Source of the DNA: Pseudomonas endophytica
Lineage (GTDB): Bacteria; Pseudomonadota; Gammaproteobacteria; Pseudomonadales; Pseudomonadaceae
DNA: 41,023 nucleotides
NCBI RefSeq assembly: GCF_001411475.1
Contig: NZ_LLWH01000164.1
Location: forward strand, 1-41,023
Direction of reading: 5' to 3'
The notes beneath the pieces are model-generated. The model saw only the letters and a program-made list of their open reading frames with translations, had not been told where the DNA came from and searched no databases. Positions 1-7,986 of this stretch are shown here, piece after piece. Within the stretch, counting starts at the first letter, position 1. Each line of letters begins with the position of its first letter. The position numbers and the translations under genes are program-made.

Positions 1-861
1 CTGCTGCTTGATCAACGGCGAATGGGCGTGTGGGGCGTTACCGGCGAACCCGAGCAGTTGCGCACGTATGCTGAGCTGGTACGCATGACGGCTGAAATGC
101 TGGTGGGCCAGCGTCACCTTCAGGCAGAGCAACAATGGCGACGTCAGCGTTGTGACGACTTGGTCGCGCTGTTGCTCAGTGACGCCGGCGATTCCCCGCG
201 GCTGATAGATGAAGCCCAGCAACTGGGCTTGAAGCCACATTTGTCGCGGATTCCTTACCTGTTCGAACTGGACACGGGGCAAAGCGCCGATGCCTTGAGT
301 ACTTGGTTGCAGTCACGTTACCCGGACAGCTGGTGTGTGACCCCGGCCACGGGTTCGTTGCTTTGGTGTCGTCCTTCAACCACTGCGCTGGATGACTTAC
401 GCCTGCTTGAACGTCTTGATGGGCAGGGCTTGCGCGCCTTGCGCGTCGCAATAGGCGGCCAGGCCGATGGGCTCAAAGGCTTGCGCCGCTGTTATCGGCG
501 GGTTGGCGATCTATTGGCCTATGGCCGAGATGTGTTGCCGCAGATGCGTTTATTAACCCTCAACCGTTATCGCCTGCCGGTGATGCTGTGGCGCCATCGT
601 AACGATGACGCCCTTGAGGAACTCTTAGGGCCGCTGCACAAAGTGGTTGCCAAAGACAGCAACGGTCAATTGATAACGACGCTTCGCAGTTGGTGCGAAC
701 ACGATGGGCAGAGCCAGCCCTGTGCTGATGCGCTGGGCATCCATCGCAATAGCCTGCGCTACCGGATGGAGCGTATCGCCGAGTTAAGTGGTGTTGACCC
801 GTTAAGCCTCAACGGCATGCTTGCGCTGTATTTAGGGGTGCAGTTGTTGCCACAGCATTAG
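1..861 (+). CDS. CdaR-family sugar-diacid regulator (5' partial)
   Basis: The open frame enters from the left edge, so the true start lies outside; 286 residues are visible of a family usually near 370-385. The C-terminus carries the PucR/CdaR-type helix-turn-helix (CADALGIHRNSLRYRMERI, about 35 residues before the end), the DNA-binding domain shared by CdaR and PucR. The missing part would hold the sugar-diacid recognition domain. CdaR activates glucarate, galactarate and glycerate use in Escherichia coli, and the next gene is a glycerate kinase on the same strand, which fits that role. The 120-bp gap to the kinase shows no terminator. The family is clear; the effector (glycerate or an aldarate) is inferred. 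Confidence 0.85.
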   Translation: MLLDQRRMGVWGVTGEPEQLRTYAELVRMTAEMLVGQRHLQAEQQWRRQRCDDLVALLLSDAGDSPRLIDEAQQLGLKPHLSRIPYLFELDTGQSADALSTWLQSRYPDSWCVTPATGSLLWCRPSTTALDDLRLLERLDGQGLRALRVAIGGQADGLKGLRRCYRRVGDLLAYGRDVLPQMRLLTLNRYRLPVMLWRHRNDDALEELLGPLHKVVAKDSNGQLITTLRSWCEHDGQSQPCADALGIHRNSLRYRMERIAELSGVDPLSLNGMLALYLGVQLLPQH

Positions 862-981
862 TCAGCGTTGCACCTAATTGTAAAAATGAACAACAAACCC
901 TGTGATTGCTTGTGCACCAGACTGGCGTGTTTGCAGCCGATTACTGGCAGCATGGAAGGCATAAGAACTGGAGATTCGCCC

Positions 982-2118
982 ATGAAAATCGTGATTGCCC
1001 CCGACTCGTTCAAAGACAGCCTGAGTGCTGAAAAAGTCGCCGAAGCTATTGCTGCCGGTTTGAGCGATGTACTGCCAGATGCGCAGATCATCACCTGCCC
1101 CATGGCGGATGGCGGAGAAGGGACGGTGGATGCGATTGTTGCTGCGGGTAACGGCCAATTACGCCGCAATCGGGTGCAAGGGCCGCTAGGCGTCTCAGTC
1201 GAGGCCAACTGGGGATGGCTGCCAGACACTCGCACCGCCATCATTGAAATGGCCGAAGCCAGTGGCCTGCAATTGGTCGCTCGTAACGAGCGCGATGCGT
1301 GTATCAGCAGCACCTTCGGCACCGGCGAGTTGATCAAAGCCGCGCTGGATGAAGGCGCCCAGCGAATTATTTTGGCCATCGGCGGTAGTGCTACTAACGA
1401 TGCTGGTGCTGGTGCCTTGCAAGCGCTTGGCCTGGAACTGTTTGATGAGCAGGGGCAACCTCTGGCACAGGGGGGCCTGGCGCTGGCCAAACTGGCCCGT
1501 ATCGAACTTGCCGGGCTTGATCCACGGTTGACCGACGTGCGTTTTGAGATTGCCGCCGATGTGAATAACCCGCTGTGTGGCGAACATGGCGCCTCAGCCA
1601 TTTTCGGCCCACAAAAAGGCGCGTCTGAAGAGCAAGTCCGTTTGTTGGATCACGCCTTAGGGCATTTTGCTGATCACTGTGCCCAAGTGCTGCCGAAAGA
1701 TGTGCGCGATGAGCCCGGTTCGGGAGCGGCTGGCGGCCTTGGTTTTGCGGCTAAGGCGTTTTTTGGGGCGCAATTTCGAGCGGGCGTAGAGGTCGTCGCA
1801 GAACTGGTCGGCTTATCTGAAGCGGTGAAGGGCGCAGATTTAGTCGTGACTGGAGAAGGCCGTTTTGATGCGCAAACCCTGCGCGGCAAAACACCTTTTG
1901 GTGTAGCCCGTATCGCGCAGGCGCAAGGCGTGCCGGTGGTGGTGCTAGCGGGTACGTTAGGTGATGGCTATCAAGCACTTTATGAGCACGGCATTCAAGC
2001 CGCTTTCGCCATAGTCAGTGGCCCAATGGGCCTTGAAGACGCCTGTGGCCAAGCTGCGCAACTGTTGACCGATCGGGCGCGAGATATCGCTCGCTTGCTC
2101 AGTTTAAAAGTGGCGTGA
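982..2118 (+). CDS. Glycerate 2-kinase (GlxK/GarK family)
   Basis: 378 residues, the usual family length, beginning MKIVIAPDSFKDSLSAEKVA, the canonical N-terminus of bacterial class I glycerate kinases. Other family motifs follow: ADGGEGTVDA near residue 45, GGSATNDAGAGALQALG near 133-150, EPGSGAAGGLGF and TGEGRFDAQTLRGKTPFG in the C-terminal half. It phosphorylates D-glycerate to 2-phosphoglycerate with ATP in the cytoplasm, at the end of glyoxylate/tartronate semialdehyde and aldarate breakdown. I chose this ATG because GGAG lies 8 nt upstream and the family N-terminus starts here; an in-frame ATG 114 bp further upstream has neither. The upstream CdaR-type gene is its likely regulator. Confidence 0.93.
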   Translation: MKIVIAPDSFKDSLSAEKVAEAIAAGLSDVLPDAQIITCPMADGGEGTVDAIVAAGNGQLRRNRVQGPLGVSVEANWGWLPDTRTAIIEMAEASGLQLVARNERDACISSTFGTGELIKAALDEGAQRIILAIGGSATNDAGAGALQALGLELFDEQGQPLAQGGLALAKLARIELAGLDPRLTDVRFEIAADVNNPLCGEHGASAIFGPQKGASEEQVRLLDHALGHFADHCAQVLPKDVRDEPGSGAAGGLGFAAKAFFGAQFRAGVEVVAELVGLSEAVKGADLVVTGEGRFDAQTLRGKTPFGVARIAQAQGVPVVVLAGTLGDGYQALYEHGIQAAFAIVSGPMGLEDACGQAAQLLTDRARDIARLLSLKVA

Positions 2119-2157
2119 TTGAAGGCCGAAAGCTCAATGTCTCTTTTACACGCTTGA

Positions 2158-2212
2158 TTGCTTGCGATTTTTTGCTCGGTTCAAGATCGCAAGCAAGCTC
2201 GGGCCTACAGTG
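2158..2212. repeat. REP-like palindrome with 11-bp inverted repeat
   Basis: TTGCTTGCGAT (2158-2168) and ATCGCAAGCAA (2186-2196) are perfect inverted copies separated by 17 nt. The right arm continues as GCAAGCTCGGGCCTACAG to 2210, which resembles the Pseudomonas REP family (CTGTAGGAGCGAGCTTGCTCGCGA type). It sits in the intergenic space between glycerate kinase and pssA and could act as a transcript-end hairpin for the kinase. Confidence 0.6.
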
Positions 2213-2274
2213 AATGTACTCGTCCAAATCGTGTAAGCTTTGCGGTCCTTTGCATTCGACCCCTAGCGTGCCCT

Positions 2275-3618
2275 ATGCCATCGCTCTTCAAACGCTCCTT
2301 GCTGCCGAAACTGCGCAGTTTTCCTTTGTCTGCCGATGCGTTCAGCATTTTGCCCAGCGCCGCCGAGTTTCGTCGCAGTTTGCTGGAGCACATTGCAGGC
2401 GCTCGCCAACGCATCACATTGGTTGCCTTATACCTGCAACAGGATGAGGCCGGACAAGAAATTCTCGATGCCCTACATGCTGCTAAAGCGGCACGCCCTG
2501 AACTACAAATAGCGGTAGTGGTTGACTGGTTGCGGGCTCAGCGCGGGCTGATTGGGGCAGGTAAACAGCCGGGTAATTCGGCCTGGTATCAAGCCCAAAC
2601 CGCTGCGCACGAGAGCGAAGTCCCCATTTATGGCGTACCTGTGCAAACCCGTGAGTTGTTCGGGGTGCTGCACCTCAAAGGCTTTATTGTTGACGATTGT
2701 GTGATCTACAGCGGCGCCAGCCTGAACAACGTCTATCTGCACAAGTTGGACAAGTACCGCTTTGACCGCTATCACGTGCTGCACAACAAAGCATTGGCCG
2801 ACTCGATGCATCAGTTTGTTCAGCAGGACCTGATCGCAACCAAAGCAGTTCACCGCCTTGATCTGCCTTCATTACCGACAACCCGAAGCCTGCGCAGCGC
2901 CATCGGTAACTTTCGTAGCCACTTGAAAAAAGCCAGTTACGACATCAGCCAAGGCACCGAGGGGTACTTTGGCTTGTCGGTCAGCCCGCTGTTGGGCGTC
3001 GGTAAAAACAACCCGCTCAATCGAGTAATTGGTGAGTTGATAGCCAGTAGCCAACAACAACTGACTATTTGTACGCCGTATTTCAACCTGCCACTGCCGG
3101 TCACCCGCGAGATTAACCGTGCGCTGGAGCGAGGGGTGAAGATTGATATCGTGGTGGGCGACAAGACCGCCAATGACTTCTACATCCCGCCGAGCGAGCC
3201 GTTTAAGGTGATTTCGGCGTTACCGTACTTGTATGAGTTAAGTTTGCGTCGCTTTGCCAAGAGCCATCAGCGGATGATCGACAGCGGCTTACTCAACTTA
3301 CATCTGTGGCGCGAGGGCGGTAACAGCTTCCACCTTAAAGGTGTGTGGGTTGATGATCGTTACACCTTACTGACCGGTAACAACCTCAACCCAAGAGCCT
3401 TCCGTCTAGACCTTGAAAATGGTCTGCTGATCGACGATCCACGGCGCGAGTTGCTGGAGCCTCGGCGCAAGGAGTTAGAAGCGATTTTTGCCCATACCCA
3501 GCGCATTGAGCACTTCAAAGATCTCGAAACCCTGCCCGACTACCCTCCGGCAGTCGCCAAGTTTTTGCGCCGGGTTAGTCGAGTTCGAATTGAGCGGTTG
3601 CTGTACAGGATTCTTTGA
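2275..3618 (+). CDS. pssA: CDP-diacylglycerol-serine O-phosphatidyltransferase (PLD type)
   Basis: 447 residues, close to the 451 of E. coli PssA. Two HKD phospholipase D motifs are present: H133-K135-D140 (HLKGFIVDD) and H353-K355-D360 (HLKGVWVDD), the latter followed by TGNNLNPRAF, a PssA signature. The enzyme makes phosphatidylserine from CDP-diacylglycerol and serine at the inner face of the cytoplasmic membrane, the first step to phosphatidylethanolamine. I take the start MPSLFKRSLLPKL because upstream in-frame codons translate the REP region; no strong Shine-Dalgarno precedes it. It stands alone, convergent with the TonB receptor. A strong family call. Confidence 0.9.
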   Translation: MPSLFKRSLLPKLRSFPLSADAFSILPSAAEFRRSLLEHIAGARQRITLVALYLQQDEAGQEILDALHAAKAARPELQIAVVVDWLRAQRGLIGAGKQPGNSAWYQAQTAAHESEVPIYGVPVQTRELFGVLHLKGFIVDDCVIYSGASLNNVYLHKLDKYRFDRYHVLHNKALADSMHQFVQQDLIATKAVHRLDLPSLPTTRSLRSAIGNFRSHLKKASYDISQGTEGYFGLSVSPLLGVGKNNPLNRVIGELIASSQQQLTICTPYFNLPLPVTREINRALERGVKIDIVVGDKTANDFYIPPSEPFKVISALPYLYELSLRRFAKSHQRMIDSGLLNLHLWREGGNSFHLKGVWVDDRYTLLTGNNLNPRAFRLDLENGLLIDDPRRELLEPRRKELEAIFAHTQRIEHFKDLETLPDYPPAVAKFLRRVSRVRIERLLYRIL

Positions 3619-3640
3619 ATCCAGCGGCACCTTGTTAGCA

Positions 3641-3674
3641 GCAAGCGGCAAGCTTAAATCTTGACCGCTTGCCG
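3641..3674. terminator. Hairpin between convergent genes
   Basis: Two overlapping 8-bp pairings are possible in the 71-bp gap between the convergent stops of pssA and the TonB receptor: GCAAGCGG (3641-3648) with CCGCTTGC (3665-3672), or CGGCAAGC (3646-3653) with GCTTGCCG (3667-3674). No long T run follows on either strand, so terminator function is only inferred from position. Confidence 0.4.
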
Positions 3675-3689
3675 TTCGCCTCCAGTGGC

Positions 3690-5882
3690 CTAAAAATCGA
3701 CTGTGGCTGAGACCTTCAACGCGCGCGGCTCGCCTTGGCTCAAGTAGCCGCCATTGGCCGACGCCCAATAACGGGTGTTGGCGACGTTCTCCAGATTAGC
3801 CCGCAGTGTTACCGCACGTTGTTCAACCTCGAAGCTGTAACGCGCCCCTAGGTCGAAGCGGTTCCAAGCCGGGATGCTCAAGTTGTTGGCTTCATCGACA
3901 TACTGGCCGCCGGTACGCAGCATCCGCCCATTCAACGCCACACCTTCAAGCCCCGGTACATCCCAGTCCACACCAAGGTTGTATTGGAAGGTAGGGACGC
4001 CAATCGCCCGGTTCCCATTGTTGGCGCCGTTTTTGGTGCCACTGAGTTCGGTGTCCATCAGGGTTGCACCCGCCAGCACCCTTAAGCCGTCTAGCGGTTC
4101 GCCATAAATGTTCAACTCAACGCCACGATTACGCTGAGTGCCTTGGCGCACGTAAGTGTTCTGTGCGTCGACATAACCGTCGTTGGGTTGCTCGATGCGA
4201 TACACGCCCAAGCTAGCGCCAAACGTGTCTTTGTCGTATTTGATCCCGGCTTCCAGTTGCTTGGAGCGTGCAGGTGCAAACGCTTGCCCGCCGTTTGTAA
4301 CCACAGCGCCGCCCGCAGTTGCTGGAGCTGTCGGGCCTTGGGCCAGACCTTCAATGCGGTTGGCATACAACGACACGTGTTCCCATGGCTTGAGCACGAT
4401 GCCATAGACCGGCGTCGTGATCGTTTCGTTGTACGTGGCCGTGCGGTCGCCGGCGTAACTCCAACCGTCCACTTTCAAGTTTTGCCGACGCAAACCGTAA
4501 GTGAATAAGATGCGGTCATCCATAAAGCCCAAAGTGTCGGAAATCGCGATGCTGCGGTTAATGGTCTTACCCACAATGCCTGGGTCATTAATATCGCCGC
4601 CCACGTACGGATAGACAGTCGGCTTAGCCACATCAATCGGGTGATAGAGGTTGTTGGCGAAGCTGCCACTCAACTGATACGCCGAACGTTGTTCGGCCCA
4701 TATCCCCGTCACGCCAAGGTTGATCTGATGGCTCACCGGGCCGGTTTGCAGCTTGCCGCGCAGGCCAGCCATGGCGCTTCGGTTGTCTTCATCGTGAGCG
4801 ACGAACATGTTCGAGGCGGTGGTTGCACCGGCAGGGCTACGCAGGGTAGGGGTTGAATAGTCGCCCACTTCACGGGTGTGCTTGGCCCCGGCAGCGGCAT
4901 ACAGTGTCCACTGATCGTTGAGGTCATACTCACCGCGGGCCATGCCGTAGGTGTCTTCCAGTTCGGTGAACGTCCACTTTTGGCTGTAGTTGGTATCGGC
5001 GTCCGGCGCGTGGGGGATACCTGTCGAGGTTACAGGCACGTAAACCACATTGCGATTGCCGTTGATACGTTGCTTTTGATAACCAAAATCAGTGGACAGC
5101 CGCAAGCGGTCGCCCTGGTAATCCAGCCCTAGAGCGAACAACTTGGTGCGCTGGTTTTCATCGTCGATGGCGGTATCACCCTCGCGCTGGGCTATATTCA
5201 TGCGCACGCCGAACTCATTGTTTTCGCCAAAACGCTGGCCCAAGTCCAGGTGTTCACCGATGCGACCGCTGCTGGAAATATCAGTGCTAAACCGTCGGGT
5301 CGGGGTGTCTTGTGCGCGCTTGGGCTGCAAGTTAATCCCACCGCCCACACCTGAACCGGTTGGGGTCACGCCGTTGATAAACGCATTGGGGCCTTTGAAC
5401 ACTTCAACGCGCTCAAGGCTGTCTGTACTGATTACCTGACGCGGCAGGACGCCATACAAACCGTTGTACGAAATATCGTCGCTGTTCAGCGGCAAGCCAC
5501 GGATGACAAAAATCTGCGATGCGTTGCCGTAGCCAAAGGATTGGCGCACCGAGGAGTCGTTAAGCAGTACATCACCGATGCTTTCCGCTTGCTGATCTTC
5601 GATGAGTTGGGAGGTGTAGCTTGCCATGGTGAACGGCACATCCATGATGTCCTGATTGCCCAGCACGCCCAGCTCCCCACCGCGTGCGACTTGACCGCCG
5701 CTAAACAGCGGAGGTTGCGCGTTTTTGGGTAATTCTTTGGCTGAAATGGCCGTGCTATCTAGGGTCAGTACAGACGCGGAGGTCTGATCGGCGGCAGCGA
5801 CACTGCACAGCGATGTTCCCACCAGGCCAAGTACGGTGGCAGCTAGGGATGTCAATCGAAACGGAGCGAGAGTGGAGGGCAT
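3690..5882 (-). CDS. TonB-dependent siderophore receptor
   Basis: 730 residues with a signal peptide (about 1-31, ending SVAAA). The plug domain (about 65-190) includes QAESIGDVLLNDSSVRQSFG and IFVIRGLPLN, and a long beta-barrel ends in the outer-membrane C-terminal phenylalanine (ATVDF). There is no N-terminal STN signalling domain, so it is a plain transporter rather than a transducer. The overall pattern resembles ferrichrome/hydroxamate receptors of the FhuE/FcuA group, but the ligand cannot be told from sequence alone. Start at MPSTLAPFR is preferred over an ATG 39 bp upstream because GGAA lies about 7 nt before it and the signal peptide begins there. A Fur-box-like site lies about 50-70 bp upstream. 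Confidence 0.88.
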   Translation of the reverse strand: MPSTLAPFRLTSLAATVLGLVGTSLCSVAAADQTSASVLTLDSTAISAKELPKNAQPPLFSGGQVARGGELGVLGNQDIMDVPFTMASYTSQLIEDQQAESIGDVLLNDSSVRQSFGYGNASQIFVIRGLPLNSDDISYNGLYGVLPRQVISTDSLERVEVFKGPNAFINGVTPTGSGVGGGINLQPKRAQDTPTRRFSTDISSSGRIGEHLDLGQRFGENNEFGVRMNIAQREGDTAIDDENQRTKLFALGLDYQGDRLRLSTDFGYQKQRINGNRNVVYVPVTSTGIPHAPDADTNYSQKWTFTELEDTYGMARGEYDLNDQWTLYAAAGAKHTREVGDYSTPTLRSPAGATTASNMFVAHDEDNRSAMAGLRGKLQTGPVSHQINLGVTGIWAEQRSAYQLSGSFANNLYHPIDVAKPTVYPYVGGDINDPGIVGKTINRSIAISDTLGFMDDRILFTYGLRRQNLKVDGWSYAGDRTATYNETITTPVYGIVLKPWEHVSLYANRIEGLAQGPTAPATAGGAVVTNGGQAFAPARSKQLEAGIKYDKDTFGASLGVYRIEQPNDGYVDAQNTYVRQGTQRNRGVELNIYGEPLDGLRVLAGATLMDTELSGTKNGANNGNRAIGVPTFQYNLGVDWDVPGLEGVALNGRMLRTGGQYVDEANNLSIPAWNRFDLGARYSFEVEQRAVTLRANLENVANTRYWASANGGYLSQGEPRALKVSATVDF

Positions 5883-5933
5883 CAGAATTCCGCGTAAAGA
5901 GTGGGAAATATCAGCATCCATGCGAAATTGAAG

Positions 5934-5952
5934 GCAAATGATATAGATTCTC
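5934..5952 (-). promoter_or_regulatory. Candidate Fur box
   Basis: GCAAATGATATAGATTCTC matches 13 of 19 positions of the palindromic Fur consensus GATAATGATAATCATTATC (counted by eye). It lies 52-70 bp upstream of the chosen start of the TonB receptor, a normal place for iron repression. The other 350 bases up to the SCO gene show only a 7-bp inverted repeat (GGGCTGC 6010-6016 / GCAGCCC 6039-6045). Confidence 0.5.
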
Positions 5953-6303
5953 TCTTGTGGTAAAAAGAAAAATATCGGCCGCTTTTACGGATTTTTCCTT
6001 AGTGCTGCTGGGCTGCTTCTGATTGCTGGGGTTAAGTGGCAGCCCTGAGTCGATTTGCCGCACCAAACCTACGTCCCGCGAGTTTGCTGGGGTAGAGCGC
6101 TAGTGCGCACCACAACAGGGCGTGCCCGCCGTGCGAGGCAGGCGCGAGAGTGGTAAATTCAGCGTCCATGAAACGCGTTAATCCCACAGCAATCGTGCGT
6201 AGCCGGTAATGGCAGATTCATTAGTCGAGCAGCGCATACCTGTGCTTATTGCGCAGGGCAAAGGTTTGGCTTTAAACAGCCGAGCCGCTTAAAGGAACCT
6301 GAC

Positions 6304-6909
6304 ATGAATGCATTACTGACTCGCCGCCATGTCGTTGCCGGTCTTGGCTTGCTCAGTCTCGGCCTGCTTGCCGGTTGTGATCCGGGCAGCGGTTTGTCTT
6401 ACAAATACGGTAAAGACCTGAGCAATGAGATTCTGGGGCGCAAGTTCAAGCTTCGGGATGTTGATGGTAACGAAATGATGCTCGGCAGCTTTCGCGGAAT
6501 GATGCCGATGATCTTCTTCGGTTTTACTCAATGCCCAGCGGTGTGCCCAACTGCTTTAGCCCGTGCTGCACAAATCAAAAAGATGATGGGACCGGACGGT
6601 GACCGCCTCCAAGTGGTGTTTATCACCTTAGACCCGGAGCGCGACAAGCCGGCGATGCTAGATGCGTACGTCAAAGCCTTCGACCCAACCTTTATGGCGC
6701 TGTCCGGCACCCTCGAAGAAACCGCGGCCACGGCCAAAGAGTTCAAGGTGTTTTACGAGAAGATCCCAACCGGATCGTCATACACCTTGTCGCACACGGC
6801 CACAAGCTTCGTGTTCGACACCCGCGGTGTATTGCGCTTAGGTTTATCGCCTTCATTGTCAGCTAAACAGTGCACTGAAGACCTGCTGACGGTGATGTCA
6901 GTCTGCTGA
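6304..6909 (+). CDS. SCO1/SenC-family copper lipoprotein
   Basis: 201 residues. A lipobox (LLAG-C25) marks it as a periplasm-facing lipoprotein. The thioredoxin-like SCO fold carries the copper site C77-x3-C81 (CPAVC) and the distal H164 (SHTATSFVFD), all needed for copper binding in Sco proteins. It is likely to deliver copper to, or reduce cysteines of, the CuA site of cytochrome oxidase. AAGGA lies 7 nt before the ATG. The next gene, 30 bp downstream on the same strand, encodes a PCu(A)C chaperone, the usual SCO partner, so the two likely form one transcript. Confidence 0.92.
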   Translation: MNALLTRRHVVAGLGLLSLGLLAGCDPGSGLSYKYGKDLSNEILGRKFKLRDVDGNEMMLGSFRGMMPMIFFGFTQCPAVCPTALARAAQIKKMMGPDGDRLQVVFITLDPERDKPAMLDAYVKAFDPTFMALSGTLEETAATAKEFKVFYEKIPTGSSYTLSHTATSFVFDTRGVLRLGLSPSLSAKQCTEDLLTVMSVC

Positions 6910-6939
6910 TCTCTATTCCTTATAAAAAGAGCCTGCCTC

Positions 6940-7416
6940 ATGAAAACCATAAATCGCGTAATGTTGCTGTCATTACTGGGCCTTAGCCTTAACGTCTCTG
7001 CGCAGACAGTGGTTGACGACGCTTGGGTTCGCGCCACGGTTGCGGGTCAGTCTTCGACCGGCGCTTTTATGCACATCACCTCCAGCACCGACAGCAAACT
7101 GGTTGACGTTAAATCCCCGGTGGCCAAGACCGTAGAGATTCATGAGTCGACCATGAAAAACGATGTCATGAGCATGCAGGCTGTGCCTTTTGTGGCATTG
7201 CCAGCGGGTAAGACCGTCAACATCGAACCCGAAGGCTTCCACGTGATGCTGATGGACCTAGTGGGGCAAGTTAAAGACGGTGATCAAGTGCCGTTAACGC
7301 TGGTGATTGAAGACGCCCAAGGCGCCAAACAGTCAATTGAGGTCAAAGCCCAAGCGCGTGCGTTAAATAGCATGCCAATGAATATGCACAAGCATGACCA
7401 CGGTGCAGCACACTGA
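6940..7416 (+). CDS. Periplasmic copper chaperone PCu(A)C
   Basis: 158 residues with a signal peptide (1-21, ending VSA). The family copper motif H-x10-M-x21-H-x-M is exact: H68, M79, H101, M103. The C-terminus is short and rich in Met and His (MPMNMHKHDHG), a second potential copper-binding tail. PCu(A)C proteins carry Cu(I) in the periplasm to SCO or directly to the CuA and CuB centres of oxidases. It directly follows the SCO gene and probably works with it. Confidence 0.93.
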   Translation: MKTINRVMLLSLLGLSLNVSAQTVVDDAWVRATVAGQSSTGAFMHITSSTDSKLVDVKSPVAKTVEIHESTMKNDVMSMQAVPFVALPAGKTVNIEPEGFHVMLMDLVGQVKDGDQVPLTLVIEDAQGAKQSIEVKAQARALNSMPMNMHKHDHGAAH

Positions 7417-7429
7417 TTTACTCCCCGTT

Positions 7430-7461
7430 GAGCGAGCGTGGCTTGCGCAGCACGTTCGCTC
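7430..7461. repeat. 11-bp stem hairpin after the copper genes
   Basis: GAGCGAGCGTG (7430-7440) pairs with CACGTTCGCTC (7451-7461) with one G-T wobble and a 10-nt loop. It begins 13 bp after the PCu(A)C stop and ends 14 bp before the GNAT start. No T run follows, so it may be a REP-like element or transcript-stabilising hairpin rather than a true terminator. Confidence 0.5.
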
Positions 7462-7475
7462 CAGAGCCTTATTGA

Positions 7476-7985
7476 ATGTCCTCATCTCTTTCGCTGGCAC
7501 CGGTCACCAAAAGCGACATCCCTGAGGTGTTGGATTTTGTCTTGCGAGCCCGTGCCGAACTATTCCCCAAGCTGAGCCTCACGGGGTTGCCTAATGATCT
7601 GGCTCATTTTGAGCAGGTGTACCTTGAGGGCGCAGGGCGATTTCTAAGGGTGCGCGACGCGGGACGAATAGTGGCTGCCATCGGCTACCTGCCGTACGAC
7701 CATCGTTTCAAGCAGCTCAATTACCACGGCCTTAAAGTCGTAGAAGTGGTGCGCCTGTTTGTACTGCCCGAATATCGACGTTCCGGCTTGGCTGGCCGTT
7801 TGTACCAAGCTTTGAGGGCATTGGCGGCGCAAGAAGGGGTCGAGGTGATGTACCTGCATACACACCCGTTTCTGCCAGGCGCGATTGATTTTTGGCAGCG
7901 ACAAGGCTTTAACGTGGTGGATGTTGAGGCTGATCCACTCTGGCAAACGACCCATATGCAATATCGTTTGCCAGTACCCGAATGA
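7476..7985 (+). CDS. GNAT-family N-acetyltransferase
   Basis: 169 residues with the GNAT core: VVRLFVLPEYRRSGLAGRLY (about 89-108) is the acetyl-CoA-binding motif A (R/Q-x-x-G-x-G/A type), followed by the alpha/beta segment LAAQEGVEVMYLHTHPFLPGAIDFWQ. It transfers an acetyl group from acetyl-CoA to an unknown small molecule or protein amine. The gene ends 1 bp from the convergent OprD porin stop. Nothing in the neighbourhood identifies the substrate. The ribosome binding site is weak. Confidence 0.8.
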   Translation: MSSSLSLAPVTKSDIPEVLDFVLRARAELFPKLSLTGLPNDLAHFEQVYLEGAGRFLRVRDAGRIVAAIGYLPYDHRFKQLNYHGLKVVEVVRLFVLPEYRRSGLAGRLYQALRALAAQEGVEVMYLHTHPFLPGAIDFWQRQGFNVVDVEADPLWQTTHMQYRLPVPE

Positions 7986-7986
7986 T

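Noticed and set aside
858..1601. 247-residue minus-strand open frame
   Set aside because: Lies fully antisense to glycerate kinase, is Ser/Ala/Pro-rich with no domain, and is best explained as a codon-bias shadow.
3690..5882. TonB receptor as the BtuB of the B12 operon
   Set aside because: It is over 2 kb away behind oppositely oriented genes, looks like a siderophore receptor, and has its own Fur-box-like site rather than a B12 element.
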